A stretch of 64,000 nt of DNA from Sisyra terminalis (Eukaryota; Arthropoda; Insecta; Neuroptera; Sisyridae): contig OY292274.1 in NCBI GenBank assembly GCA_958496175.1, positions 59,406,630 through 59,470,629 on the forward strand, given 5' to 3'. The stretch's first letter is position 1. The number at the start of each line of letters is the position of its first letter. This document shows positions 12,801-27,800 of the stretch, piece after piece. The notes under the pieces were generated by a model, which saw only the letters and a program-made list of their open reading frames with translations, had not been told where the DNA came from and ran no database searches. A program made the translations under genes and the position numbers.

Positions 12801-15800
12801 TTCTCTTACACGGAATTCAATGGGTGAACTACTTGTTCCTCTATACAAAATAAAGTAAATGTACATTCATCAATATTCAGTTTAATGCAAATACAGCCAA
12901 CCCTATTACGTGATTAAAAAAAACGGAATTCGATTAATTTTACATTGTGCAGTAATTACATTTTCAAAGCACAAAGTTAAGATGTATACAGTTTTACTGA
13001 AGAGAAAGTTCAATGATAATTGAAAATTATTGAATGAATTATGGAAATGTCCAGAAACTTAAGCCATAAAATAAATATCTATACTTATGCATAGATAATA
13101 TATACTCTCAAGCTAAAGATAATCTTTTTGGATCAATTAAATATATACAAGAATAGAAAAGCTAAATATTTACATTTCATCCTTTTTACTTGGAAGTTTC
13201 AACATAGTCATAAAAAAGTTAGATTAATTCTCTAAGTTTTTGATCAATTAAACAATCTTAGGCTGGTAGGGCTACCAATTTTAAATTATAGAAAATCCGG
13301 AGAAGGTATAACTAAATCCGGAGAGTTGTATTCAATAAAAAAACAGTCTTAAAAATTTAGCAAGTATTCTAAATGATAACGTTCACATGCTTAACTGCTT
13401 CATTTTATATTCGAAATATAATAAATATATATTTTTTTGACTATAAAATCAAATGTTATCGCTTGATAACAGTGGAAAATTTTGCATTTTATTAACATTG
13501 AAAAATGTGCAAAATCGTTTTTGTAAACTGGAGTCAAGAAAAAATTACATTTTTCTGAAGTTTCCGGTTTAAAATGGGGGATTTGGTAACCCTTAAAAAA
13601 TCCGGAGATTATTTTTGTAAGCTGGAGTCTGGAGAAAACATTATTTTTCTGGAGTCTCCGGACTAAAACTGGAGAGTTGGTAACCTTATAAGCTGGTCTT
13701 CTGGACAAACATAGTTCAGACTATAGAGATAATAGGAATAGAGTAAACAAGAGAGTCTCCCTTCTCTACTTTTTAGTCGTTAACAGGAAGAAGCAATTTC
13801 TCGTAGTTCTTTTGAAAATTTTTCCAGATACAAGAAATTTTTATCATTCTGGTGCTCTCCTTTTTTCCTTGAAACAAGAGGGAAAAAAAACATGCAACTG
13901 CAATAATTGGATCTTTGATCCTTTTTAAAATCTAAATTTTCAATAACTAAGACTAAATCAAAACTACGCGTTAACCAGTTATAAAAGCAACCAGGATCAA
14001 AATATTGTAGAATATGAACTCATTCTTGTAAGATTTAATAGCGTTAAGAAGGAAAGATTTATGGAAGTGTAGAAATGGGAAATAATAGACTCCTAAAAAG
14101 AGGAAAACATTGTTCCAAAAACTGATCTACATATTGATTTAGACTTTTTATCTGTAACCAATCTTTTCTATAAAAGGGAGCCACAATTTTTATGTATTAT
14201 GCTGCATAAAAATCGTTTAAAAAGTACTCCAGTATGTTAGGGTTGCCTGCATTAAATTTTCAATTTCTTACTTCATCAAAACACCTCGCTCATCTTCGGG
14301 ATCCACCACGTGAATCGTTACATTCGTAACCAGAGTTAAATCTTTTTCATTAGTTACAACTCCTTCAAAATCATACACAATTCTTTCGAATTTATCTAAT
14401 TCGCTAATAACAGTAATTGTACCACTTCGTTCCTCAACAGCAAAAGGCACTAAAATTCAATAGTTTATGTAATTATAGATATGAAATGTATAATTTAAAG
14501 TAGAGGAAACAATTTACCTCCATCATGATAACTGTGTAACAAATCGAATAAAATATTATGTTTTCGAGCTGCTTCGTTAATTCGGATTTGTCCAATACTA
14601 GTTCCAACACCTACATTACCTCCGACCCAAAATTCATACGGAGCTCCAATAAAATTTGGAAGTTCATCTTCTTTCACTTGAAAAATAATTGGTTATTATT
14701 TTTAAATGCTAAAATTATTTAAAATTACTTTTTGATGTTCGAATGACTTCTATTGTAACAACAGCCAGGGAGTATCTTCTTTCGCTGGGGTTTGCAGGCT
14801 GGTCGGATGCTTCAATAAAAATCGCATGACGTCCTTCTAATAAAGGACGATCAACAACTGTAATCCGTCCAGTTTGTGCATCCACAGTAAAAGGTACATT
14901 TTGGGTTCCATTTGCCGAGTGCTGAATGTCATATAAAACCATACCATTGCGACCCATATCTGGATCAACCGCTTTAACTATTCCCACCAAATCACCAATA
15001 TCGGCTTCTTGGTATATACTAAATTCGTACAAATTGCTTGGAATAAATGTAGGATTATTGTCATTGGCATCTAGCAATGTAATTTCAATTGTGACTGAAG
15101 TAGGTAAATCTTTATCGGTAACGACACTTCTGACTCGTTCTTTTGCATAAACTTTCATTGACAACGATTGTTGTTTTTCACGGTCGAGTATCGATTGATC
15201 ACGTACCTAGATAAAAACAGTAAATATTTCAACCATAACATCTAATTTCATAATATTTAATTGATTTAAAATCATTACCGTTAACCATCCCGTTCTAGAT
15301 TCCAAATTAAAAGCACCGGTCTTATCTTCTAAAACGTATGCAAAATCACCATTGATCCCCTGATCTTTGTCGGAAGCAATCACTTGCAACACGCTGAATC
15401 CATTTGGTAGATTTTCCACAATAGAAATATTGTAAAAATCCACCTCGAATTCCGGTAAATTGTCGTTGATATCTAAAACTTCAACTTCCACTCTGGTCAC
15501 GGCTGTTTTCAGCGGATTGTCCATTTGGGAGGCTTGAATTTGTAAAATGAAGGTATTGCCTGGAAGTCGTCGTTCATTATCCAAATCAATTTCTTTTTCG
15601 AGAAAAAGAGTGGCATTGACCGGATCCAATGCGAATAGTTGGCGATCATTTCCGGCAATGATATCGTATCGTACGGGGGCATCAATGGCAATGTCTTGAT
15701 CATAGGCGAAAATTCGAGGTTTAAACTTTAACTCTTGATGAATTCGAGAGCCCTAGAAAAAAAAATCAAAAGAATATTTGACTTTGTGAAATGGCATCAT

Positions 15801-18800
15801 ATTATAGTATTAAACCGTGCAGTGTTTTTGTCGTTTTGTTTCCAATATTTTTTGAATGGAAAAAATTAAATGCATTTGATACATCACTTATAATTGAACT
15901 TCTTAATTGTTTTTTTCTTTTTCAAATATTTGTTAATGACAATTTTCTTTAGTTCCCATAATTTAAACAAACCACTTTTCATACCAATTTTAAATGTAAC
16001 TAATTGCGTAGAATTTATTGAATGAAGCGTAAAATTTATAGATTCAAACTATTTATAAATATTCAATCTTTTTACAGCTACTTTCTTTTTTATGTTAAAT
16101 AATTAAAAACTGAGATTTTTCAGACTTTAGTTTACGAGCATACAAAGGGGAAAATACCCACGACTTCGATTTAAATGGCTCAAAAATTATTTAATGTTAT
16201 ATTGATGAAATGTTAAAACCAAATTAGTTATTTTTGATTATTTGATTTGAGAAAAATAGAAACAAATTGGAGCCAAAAGTAAAAAAGTTTAAAAAATCGA
16301 ATTTTTAATATTTACGGTTATTTTTCAAATAAAATTCGATGGCATCTTTAAGTGATTGACATTTGAGTTAACGTAAAACCATTTAGGTACTAAGAATTTG
16401 CACTTGATATGTTCAATTAAAAGATTAGCTTACATATTAGAGAGGTCCAAAGAAATTTTTTTTTCAAGTGCTATTGTCTGAAAAGCTTCTCTTAGGTATA
16501 AAAACAAATCCGTCAAAAGTGCAGCTTGATATCTCAATTGTTCATGAAGCTCAATAAATTTCTATTTTCCCATTTAAATAACATGTAAAAAAAAATTTTA
16601 CGTTTTTATCTGGTAAAACTAAGAAAAACATTTTTTTTTAATTTGGATCAATTATTCTTGTAGAAAATTGAATTTTCTTCAAAAAAAGTAGTCTAGTAAT
16701 TTTTTCATAATTCTAATGGGGAAAAAGTTATTGAGCTTTAAATACTCTCAATAAAAGAAAATTTATTCAGATGATTTTAGAATCCATGTTGTATCACATT
16801 TTCTGTTACAAAGTATTTAATTATGTAATTTATAATTTTTTCTTAAATAAAAAAGTTAAATTCAGTATTCATCCATAAGTACTAGCTTGCTCTTGATTCC
16901 AATTTCGTAATAAAATTTAAATCAAATTTAAAATTAATTTGAAACTATCTTCTTTCAAACTTGCTCAGTAGCGAGTTTTAAAGCTTAATAACTTTTTACC
17001 CGTTAAAATTACGAAAAAACTTCTTCAATACTTTTTTGTAGAAAATTAAATTTCCTACAATAATAGTTGATGAAAAATTAAAAAAAATTTTTTTTCGTAG
17101 TTTTACCAAATAAAAACGTAAAAAAATTGGTCTACGTGTTATTTAAATGGGAAAATAGACATTCATTGAGCTTCGTTGAGAATCAAAATATCAACCAGTG
17201 CTTTGGAGGGATTTTTTTTATGCCTTAGAAAAGAGTTTAAGATGATAGGTAAAAAACTTTTTTTTTTGGACTACTCTATTACTTATGCTAGGTATAATTT
17301 GATTTTCAGCTCTTGATTTTTAACAATTAAAACCAAAATTACAGTAGCTTACAGAAAAACTATAAAATTTGAAATATTTTTTTCGGTAGATTTTTTAGTA
17401 ATGAGACCTCAATCTATCTTCATCGACAATTATCCATATTTTTATTCAATGAAAATTTTGTAAAGCTAGAATTTTTTCTGTCAATACCGCAAGACATAGT
17501 ATTGTTGCATTACGCCTAATCCCATCAGTGTCAGACATCTCCCCTTGACTTATATTGTTAGAATATTATCCATTCTTTACATCTATTATCCGTCATTATT
17601 TTGATTAACAATCTTCATAGTTTCCCACCATTTAAATGTGGAATATTTGGTATGTAATCATGTAGACAAAAGTGCCGTATTTTGCATATGATTTACGTAT
17701 ATGAGTCCATATTCAAATTACTAATTTTTTTCTCACACATAAATATTTTGTTTAATCTTTTTTGCTCTAATTAGAATTAAGGATCGAATAAAATTCTATA
17801 ACGGTGAACTCGTTTATTGTTCTGATTTATGAACATAATATTAATTTCAACCTGATGTTAAAAATATTTAGCCTATTTTCTTTCTGCAATAACCCTAAAA
17901 ATCAAAGGTCATAATACCAATTAGTTTGGAAATAATAAATACAGCACAAATATCTAGGCAATCGAAATAAGTATCTGAGGAATACGTCAAAAATACATTT
18001 GTTTGAGCTTTTTTTTCAAATTTATGTTTATAGTTTACTTTTGTTGATTTAGTTACATAAATAAGACAACAATATATTTTGTATATAAAGACATCACAAA
18101 AAGTTGTTCTTAAACTATTTACTGAAGAAAATACAATACTAATAGAAAATATTTACAGTCAATCTTGCACAAATCAATATTGGCAAATCACAGTAAATTT
18201 CATATAAGCTTTAAAGCTGTCTTAAAAATCGTAGATAAAAATCTAAGCTTTTTATTTTAACAAAAATGTTAACTCCAACTAAAAATAAATGACAAGGAAA
18301 AAATTTTAAACCAAAATATTAAGTGAAACCATTATTAATTCAGTCATTTAATTTGTAGAGTGAAAGTATTTTGAATCACTTTATTATGTAAAGAGCTTTT
18401 CCAAAATTCTAAAGATATATCTACCAATATCAATTATTCAAACAATATTGTATACAATTTTCAAAATGAATTACTTAAATATCATATTATAATAAAATAG
18501 CCAAGTATTTTTTTAATTTCAACCTGATTATTGATAAATTGTACGACATTTCATTTCCTTGATGAAAATTATGTTATTTTATTTCAATAGAATATCCGCT
18601 ATTTGTTTGTAAAGTCAACCGAATTGACGTACTAAAGACCTACATAAATGGTTAATTTCTCCTCATGGTAATCCGTTGATATAATTTCATTGAAAATAAA
18701 AATAGTGATTAGATATTTTTAAAAAACTTTTTTAAAGTTAGGGGTTACAAAATTTCAATTCGATGATAATAATTAACAATATAATCATCCGGATATTTAT

Positions 18801-21800
18801 ATATTTTAAATTTCTTTATCAATCGATTTTCTTCGATAATCATATAGTAAAGTTTGATTTTTTCATGACTATATTAAGCAATGATATCGAAAACTTTATT
18901 TTATATTGAAAGTTGTAGCTGTAAAACTGGAAAATTCCAGAAAAAGGAATGCATTACTTCTATTGTTTGAAAATTGATTCCTGATTCACAGGATACGCAC
19001 CTGGAACGCTTTTTCAGCGGAGATAATGACAATAGACAATTTTCTAAAAAAAGTATACCAAACAGGAGACGATCTTGGTTTACTAGAAATATTTTTCGTA
19101 ATACTCCAAGAACTGGTATTTTTACATCTAGGTAGTGACATTTAACTTCCAGATAAAATTTTATTCGCAGGATAGAGAAAACATGTGTGTTTTCACCTAA
19201 GAATAGTTGTATGTGTAGAATTTATGTTACAGATAACTTTTTATCTACTATATAACAATCTTTAAGATATGATATTTCTATCTATGAGTGAAAATAGCGG
19301 CCCAAAGTATATAAATTTGTTTCCATTGTTACTGTTAAAGTTTCATCAGTAATTTAAAGAACGATAGCTTAACAATAGTTGAAATATCTATTAGGTGCGT
19401 AAAAATGAAATCTGCAGTATGTAATTACAAACTCAAAATATATAAATACTAGTTTCAATAATCCTGATGATATAACCGTTAACCATATCCTTACTAATAT
19501 TGTAAACACGAAAATTTGTATGTATGGCTATGTATGGATGTTTGTAACTCTTTCACGCAAAAACTACAGAATGAATTTTAACGAAACTATACGATAATAT
19601 AGCTTATACATCAGAATAATCTATAGTCTATAATTTATAAGTATATTATGGGAATTGTCCAAAATATAACGATAAGTGTCAAGTAAGTTCGAAAAAATTC
19701 TACCATCTGTGAACTATTCTGGCATACCTATACTGCAAAATTTTTTAGAGTTACTCGTATATAATGCATAATAGAAATGTTGGTCTTAAATAGTTCCTAA
19801 AAAAACCGCAACAGCTACCTCTATATGTGTAAGGCAGTATCGCCAAAATATTGATCTATAAATAGAATAAAAAAATGAAAATTTGTTTCTAATGCACATT
19901 TGATAGTAACAAATTGATCCTTATACCATTTTACAGTCATTAAATGTTTGGGGTGTCAATCTTGAAAATTCATCCGCACTAGAAAACTATTGAAAACCAT
20001 AACAATAAACAGTAGGGTGTCCGTTATTTCCCAATTTGATTTTTTTACAGCGATCGCCCCCTGAATTTTTAGTTTAAGATATAAAAAAATTATTCAATAC
20101 AATTAAGCTCTTAATTTCTTGATTAAACCGTGCCGGAATCATGTTATTTTTACCATTTAAATAACAAGGGATTATTTGACTTTTTACTTTTAATTTTTTT
20201 TCTCAGAAACAAATGGATCAAAAGATTTAAGGTCAAATTATTCTGGCGTAAAATTTAACGCTCTACAAAAAAGGTCTCTTATAAATTTTCGATTAAATCA
20301 CTCCATTAAAAGTTATTCAACATTTAACTTGTGTGTAATATATATCTTGCACTATTTTCAAATTTTTGCTCATTTTTTCTTTTTTTAACTATAAAATCAT
20401 TGAAAGAGAAGATAAAAATTATTATCATTAGAGCGCCAGTGATAATTTGTGTTAATTTTAAGGCTTGAATTGAAAATTAAACAAAAAAACATTTTTTGTC
20501 AATTAAAACAAGTGACATAAGATCCGAATTCGCTATAGTCGTGAAACTCAATTTATCCAGGATAAATTTTTGAACTTTAATCAATATTTTGTACCTAAGA
20601 AGTGAAATTCATACTAATTAATGAGACTATTGACAAAAGTTCAATTAAAATTCGAATTTTTACCATTTCACCCGACGTCACCTATGAGAAATTTCTTAGA
20701 ACTTGTAGTCAACAAATTAAATGTTGAATAAATTACAAAATACAAATTAAACAAATTAATTCAAGTTAAATATTGAATAACTTTTAATGGAGTGATTTAA
20801 TCGAAAATTCATAAGAGATCTTTTTTGTAGAGCGTTAAATTTTACGTTAGAATAATTTGAACTTAAATCTTTTCATCTATTTGTTTCTGAGATAAAGAAA
20901 TTAAAAGTAATAAGTCAAATAATACCATGTTATTTAAATGGTAAAAGTAACATGATTCCAGCACGGTTTAATCAAGAAATTAAGAGCTTAATTGTATTGG
21001 ATAATTTTTTTTGTATCTTAAACTGAAAATTCAGAGGGCGATCGCTGTAAAAAAATCAAACATGTCTCTGAAATATTTGGACAGGACAAAGTCTATCGGG
21101 TCAGCTATTAGTCAAGAATTCTAGGATAAATCCCGAAATGACAAAAATTGTATTTCTCTATTTATTACTATAAAACCTTCGTTGTAATATAAAATGATAA
21201 AAAATCTATTTCAGTATAAAAAAAATGAATTGCTTTAACTATAAACTTTAACTAGTATGATTGCCTTTGAAACTAAGGCACATTTAGGTAAATTTTATAG
21301 TTAAATAATGACAAATATGAGTTTTCTGCATATTAAATAATATTACCAACAGGTACAAAGATCTATTGTAGGAGGAGGATAGTGATAATTCGGAAGTAGT
21401 TTTTGGGGTCAATAATTTTTTTTATAATCCCATACTCACTTGTTGGTAAGAATAGCTACTTTAAAAAATAAAAACATTAATACAAAAAATAAATCTGTCA
21501 GTATATCAAAAATTGCTTGTTCATCTTCACACGATATTCAGTTATATTCGGCGGCTTGTAGAAGAACTCGTGCATGAACGAAAAAACCACCGTTATTTAA
21601 GTTGTAATAAATAGGTAAGTAGTAAAAGTTAATATTTCTTATTCAAAATTAAACCATTAATGAAATCTTGACCAATTGTTAGATATTAAAAGCGAAAATG
21701 AAACATTGTAGGTACATAGGTTTTAACTCAATTTATTATTATGGTATCATTATCGATATCATTAAATTATAAACATTGTAAATCAAACTAATGGAAAGGC

Positions 21801-24800
21801 AGTCAAAAGAGAGTAAAAGGCATAAGAAAAATCTTGTAAACTATAAATATCTAGTTCAATTAAATCGATTATGGTTTTATGAACTTGTTTCGAACAAAAT
21901 TAAATTTACTTGTGTTGTGCAAAGGAAAGCTTAACTACAGGAAACTAATTTAGAAAAAAAAAATGTCCATTGTTAGTATCAGAAAACATTGTTTTGGTTG
22001 GCGGATAAATTGATAATTTTTTAGAAAGATTTCAGAAAAACGTATCTTTTCTCAGTGGGAATGTTTTTTTTTAAGTTCACCAACAGGAAATTAGTTTTTT
22101 TGCTTCAGCAAAGCAAATTAATTATTTGAATTGTTATAATAAATGGAAACCTAATTTTTGGAATTTAATTTAGACAGAAGAAGAAAAAATTTGCACGGGT
22201 CATCGAAAGTTTTATTTTCTATATTTGTAGCAGTGGTTTTTATTTTCTTCAAATAAAATTACTCAGTAAAAGTAAATATTAGAAAAGAACCATTCTATCC
22301 TTAGTACATTTTACTAAATACGTTAATTATGTTTTTTTAGAAGTTCTTCTACACAAAAAAAAACATATTATTTTAAAATTAGAAGACGGCATTTATGTTC
22401 AACAGGCGGAACTTTTGATTTCTTTTTTCATTTCTGTGATTTGAATTTTGCTTGATTTGTATGTTGACTAATTATTTTGTTATGACATTTATTTTCGCTT
22501 TTAAAATAGATAATTCAATTCATTCGGCACATATTTATTATATGTTATACACTTGTATACTACATACGATATTATTATTACATACATAGTTTATTCATCA
22601 ACTATAATAGAAATACCACATAAAGATGTAGCCAGGATTTTGATCAAAGAGATAAAGAAAATAAGAGTTTGTACTACCAAAAAACCACAATTACTGTAAG
22701 ATCTCTACTAAACTTTGTTGTTGAACTTTGAAAATTTTCAATAACAAATATATTTTTGCTTGTAAAAATGGATTTAAAAAATTATTTCTTTACAAGTATT
22801 GTCATTGCTTAATAGATTGATAAAATATTCAGAGGACTAGGATCAAAATTAATCGGTTAAAACTTTAATTATTACATGCGACGTTTCGGCTCCTTTATTG
22901 AGCCTTCTTCAGGCGTTCTGAAAATAGTCAATTTTTTTATTAATGTCAAAATACAATTATTACAATAAATTATTTTGTACCGCAAAAATCGTTTTAACTT
23001 TGTTAATAATTATCGTTGTCATAATTCATTTTTGTAGACACGGTACAGTTGGTAAAAACAATAATAAAACTTCCAAGATATATAAAAATTACAATAAAAA
23101 TAAATAATTTTTCGATAAAATATAATAATTTAAAACTCAACTTTGTGGTTGAGGTTTAAACTAGTATAAATTTTTAACTGAATTTTAACTAAATTTTGTA
23201 ATTATAATTTTTTTTCGAAAAATTATTTATTTTTATTGAAATTTTTGTATATCTTGGAAATTTTATTATTGTTTTTATCAACTGTACCGTGTCTACAAAA
23301 ATGAATTATGACAACGATAACTATTAACAAAGTTAAAACGAATGTTTACGGTACAAAATAAATGTAATAATTGTATTTTGACATTAATAAAAAAATTGGC
23401 TATTTTCAGAACGCCTGAGGAAGGTTCAATAAAGGAGCCGAAATGTCGCATGTAATAAATAAAGTTTTAACCGTTTATTTTTGATCCTAGTCCTCTGAAT
23501 ATTTTATCAATCTATTATCATCAAAAATCTGAAATTTTACAATAATTGTAGTTTCTATCTTCAAAAATCTAGTTCCCACGTTGTCTACTGATCTGTCGAA
23601 TCCAAATTTGATCTTCAGCAATACAAGATTTTGAATGTCCGGTAAATCATAGAAAAGGCAAGATAATTCAATTTAAAAGTATATTTCGCATTCGTAGACT
23701 ACTCAAAGGCTTTTTGACTATGTACAGTGGGAAAACTTGTAGGATATCCTCCGATAAATTAACAATTCAATATTACTGGTACACCTAATCAAGCAACTAC
23801 ATATATACCGTCAAAACAAAGCCAGATTAAGAAGGGAAAGTACAACCTTCTGTCCTTCAAATAACTACAACTAAAAGTATATGTAAAGCAGAATTATCTT
23901 GAAATTAGAACCAAAAGTACAACTATTTAGATTAGACTTATTTGTGACCTTCTTTATACTTTTTTTTTGGCGAAACACTAAGATGTACCTGACAAAAAAT
24001 ATTATCGAAATCGATTAACCTGTTCGTGAATTGTACGATAGAATTCAGGTAGACAAAATATTACGTTCAATTTTATCAACGTGTGTTCCATAAAGTTTCA
24101 TATTGGGAATGAAACCGGTTGAATTCCATATTGGTGTGGAATTCAAATCGGCAAAATATTTAAAAATCAAACAGACATATTCAAATCGAAACAAATACCT
24201 ATTGAATTTCCATTCATTATTTGTAGAGTATTTTGTAGATTTCAGAAAAAAAAAATAATAATAATTGTCTAATAGGAGAAACTCTTTTTTTGCAACTAGC
24301 CTTGTTTAACTAATGTATCTTTTTTGTTTTTATATCGTAAAATTTCTGAAGTTGGATAGGACTGTTTGCTGTTTCAAGTAGTACTCTTTATAAAATGAAT
24401 TTTACTATGCCACATTGTAAAAAGTATTGAGCGTTAGTTCAGGTTCTGCACTTTAATATAACACAGCAAATCTTACGATATTTTTATTGTAATTTTTTAT
24501 ATAATATTTGTTTCGTGCACGTCCGCTTTTAACAACGTTAAGAAGAGAATTTTGGAGATATAAAAAAATATAAAAAAAAATTAAATAACTAAGATGTAAA
24601 CTTTTCAATAGTTAGTAAAACTATTTATTAATACCATTATTAACGAAAAAATATCTTATGATAACGAAGTCGCGCATATCGGCTAATATATCAATAAAAT
24701 TTGCAATTGATTTGTAAAATCAATAATTTTTTTCTACGTTGCGTAATTCCTACAATTTTTCAACGTATTCTTAATAGTTTTGCAATGTAATTAATCAGAA

Positions 24801-27800
24801 ATCTAACAACACCTGTACTTATAAATACATTTCATTCAATACAGATCAAAAAGTTAATGATCATAGTTCACCGGCATTTAGATCATAACGGAAATTGATC
24901 ATAGATCTCAAAACTTTCATTTTCTCCAAGTTTAAATACATAGAAATTTCGAAATTTTCTTACCGTTATCGGATAAAACTCGGTAATCTGCGTTCGATAC
25001 ACATCCTGTGTAAACTTCGGATTTAGGTCATCATTATCAAGAACTGCGATATGAATGGTTGTGTTTGTCGTTTTTGGGGGCGAGCCTCGATCCTAAGGAA
25101 ATACAATGGTCTTGATAGAAATCTTATTGAATTAATTGTCATCATTAAAAACAAGCTTAAGACTATAATAAAACGGTGGATTTAAATGATTGTTACCGAT
25201 GCTGATATCGTTAAGGAAAAATCTCGATCTCCATTATCGTAATCAAGTGGTTTTTTTACGACAAGCAATGCTCGATGACTACTTTCAAGAGCAAATCGGC
25301 CCCGAGGATCACCCGCTGCAATTGTATATTGTACATCCGAGTTAGGTGTGTTCGGTTTATCGCGATCAAACGCTTGAATTCCGCGATAAATTGTCAGCCC
25401 TAGAAATTTATTGACTTATTAATGTTTGTCATTGGAATTAATTACAAATTAAGACATACCAACTGGTGTTAATTCGTCAACTGTAATGTGATAAGGAGCA
25501 TCTACAAATGTTGGAGCATGATCGTTTACGTCTTCAACGTAAACTGTAACCGATAAATACGAAGAAACCTATAAAATAAATTAAATGCATTTACAAAGAA
25601 TATTAAAAGAAAGTAGTAAATAAATCTATTCACAACCCTCAAATGAATTTTTCATAAAAATTAAAAGTGAAATTCAATTATTATCTAAATAAAGCATTGT
25701 ATAGTAAATTTAACGGATCGATTATTACTTAAAAAAATTAATCTCTAGTATATCAATTACTCAGATTTTCACGTATGCTTTATATTCAAGCCAGACCATT
25801 ATTCTTTAGAAATCCATTGATGAATTGTTAAAGAAATTCACTCTTGATAATTAAAGAATGTAATAATTGAACAGTACAGTAAAATTGTTATAATCATGTT
25901 CATACCAATTCTTCATCGTCATCTTTGTAGCTACAGGTTAGACGAAACTTAAGCACGTTCTGGGGATTATCTCGATCTACTAAATCCTCAAGAGATCGTG
26001 CCAAAAGGATTGAAATTGTTGTGGAGTTGATGTCTCTATATGTGAAATAGTTGATGTCATCCTTCTGAAACAACAAAATGGTAAAAATATAAAACTTTGT
26101 ATGGGTTGAAGAACTGACCTCTGTCAAGTTAGCACCCGACTTTTACAAATTAAAATTTTAAATTTATTTTTAGATTGCCTTTTGTTTGTACTTAATTGTA
26201 CCGAAAAAAAATTCGTTTGTGCCTCAACCGAAGAAAAGTTATTTAATTTTTAAAAGCCGATAGCCCCCCATTGTTAGATTTTTTAAAAAATTTAACGGCC
26301 ATAGATAGGCCTTGACACACAGAGGTTTGTACCGAAAAAAAATTATTTCTAACTTTAACCCAAAAAAAGCTATGAGCGATTTTGTGAATGCACTTATTCC
26401 ATTGAATATAAAGTTTTCTGGCTACTACGGATTTTCCTTGACAGATTTTCCAAATTTAAAAGCAGTACAATCTAGCTACTGTGCCGCTGAAGATTGTACG
26501 GATAAAAAATATCCTTCTAACTTTATTCCAACGGTAGTTATAAAGGATTTTGTATGAGTAATTAGACTCTAATTACTTCATTGTTGAAACTGCAAAAACG
26601 GCCATAACTTTGAATCAATTGAGGTACAAACGAATTTTTTTGCGGATTCTCCCGGGTGCTGGTCTCTAGTTGATGAAACCGGTTGAATTTTCGTATGTAC
26701 CTAAACCGGAAAGAAAATAGAGTTTCCCGGCTACTACGGATTTTCCTTGATAGATTTTCCAAATCCAAAGGCGGCACAATCTAGCTACGGAGGCGCTGAG
26801 GATTGTACCGAAAAAATTATCCTTCTAACTTTATTCCAACGGTAATTATAAAGTATTTTGTATGAGTAATTAGACTAAAATTACTTTATTGCAGTTTAAA
26901 CAAAAAAGTAATGAGTCTAATCCCATACAAAAGTCTTTATAACTACCATTGCAATAGAATTAGAAGGATATTTTTTTCGGTACAATCCTCAGCGACACAG
27001 TAGCTAGACTGTACCGCCTTTGGATTTGGAAAATCTCTCAAGGAAAATCCGAAGTAGCTGGAAAACTCTGTTTTCAATGGAATAAGTACATTCACAAAAT
27101 CGTTCATAATTTTTTTTTGGGTTAAAGTTAGAAACAAATTTTTTTCGGTACAACCCTCTACGTGTCAAGGCCTATCTATGGCGGTTAAATTTTTTGAAAA
27201 ATCTAACAATGGGGGGCTATCGATTTTTAAAAATTAAATAACTTTTTTTCGGTTGAGGTACAAACGAAATTTTTTCGGTACAATCAAGTACAAACAAAAG
27301 GCAATCTAAAAATATATTTAAAATTTTAATTTGTAAAAGTCAGGTACTAACTTGACAGAGGTGAATAACTGTTAGGTGTGTTTACCTTATCGATGTATTC
27401 AAATGTAAGATTATCCCGAGGATGAACTTGAATTTTGATGACTTCGCCTCCTACAATTAGATTTTCTGGAACACGAACGAAGCGCAAATACTCTCCAACG
27501 GGATAAAATTGGCAACCTTTAATTGAAATAAAAAATTTTTTATCTTTAATATCGAAGTAATGCTTCCATCAATTGAACAAAAAAATAATATAAAAATCAT
27601 AATTCAATTTTTTAAATTGACAATGAGTGAAATAAGTATTGAAATCATATTGATAGAAAAAGAATTTTGGTTAATATATGACTTATAAATTTTTTATTTT
27701 CAATATAAGATTCACATTCCAGTGGGCGACAATTTGATAGTCATGAGGGGCCAAATCAAAATCGGAAGTCTTAACTACTCAAAACTACATAGGTATGTGT

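Larger units (their letters stand above)
22810..23517. mobile_element. Inverted-repeat element with hammerhead-like motifs in each arm
   Basis: The arms are about 330 bp, starting TAATAGATTGATAAAATATT and ending in its reverse complement, with a centre near 23160. Each arm carries a CTGANGA/hairpin/GAAA motif pointing outward. There is no ORF. Penelope-like retroelements and related retrozymes are known to carry hammerhead ribozymes and often sit as inverted copies, so this may be a pair of Penelope-type terminal repeats; that is an inference. Confidence 0.7.
15753..24963 (-). other. 9.2 kb cadherin intron
   Basis: No exon or other gene was found between the two flanking coding exons, which join in phase. 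The intron contains two large fold-back elements, one hammerhead-bearing inverted repeat, Helitron-like fragments and dispersed repeats, all listed separately. The rest is AT-rich with poly(A)/poly(T) runs. Confidence 0.6.

Noticed and set aside
22810..23517. CRISPR-like or palindromic regulatory array
   Set aside because: There are only two arms in inverted orientation, no regular spacers, and the context is a eukaryotic intron; a mobile inverted repeat fits better.
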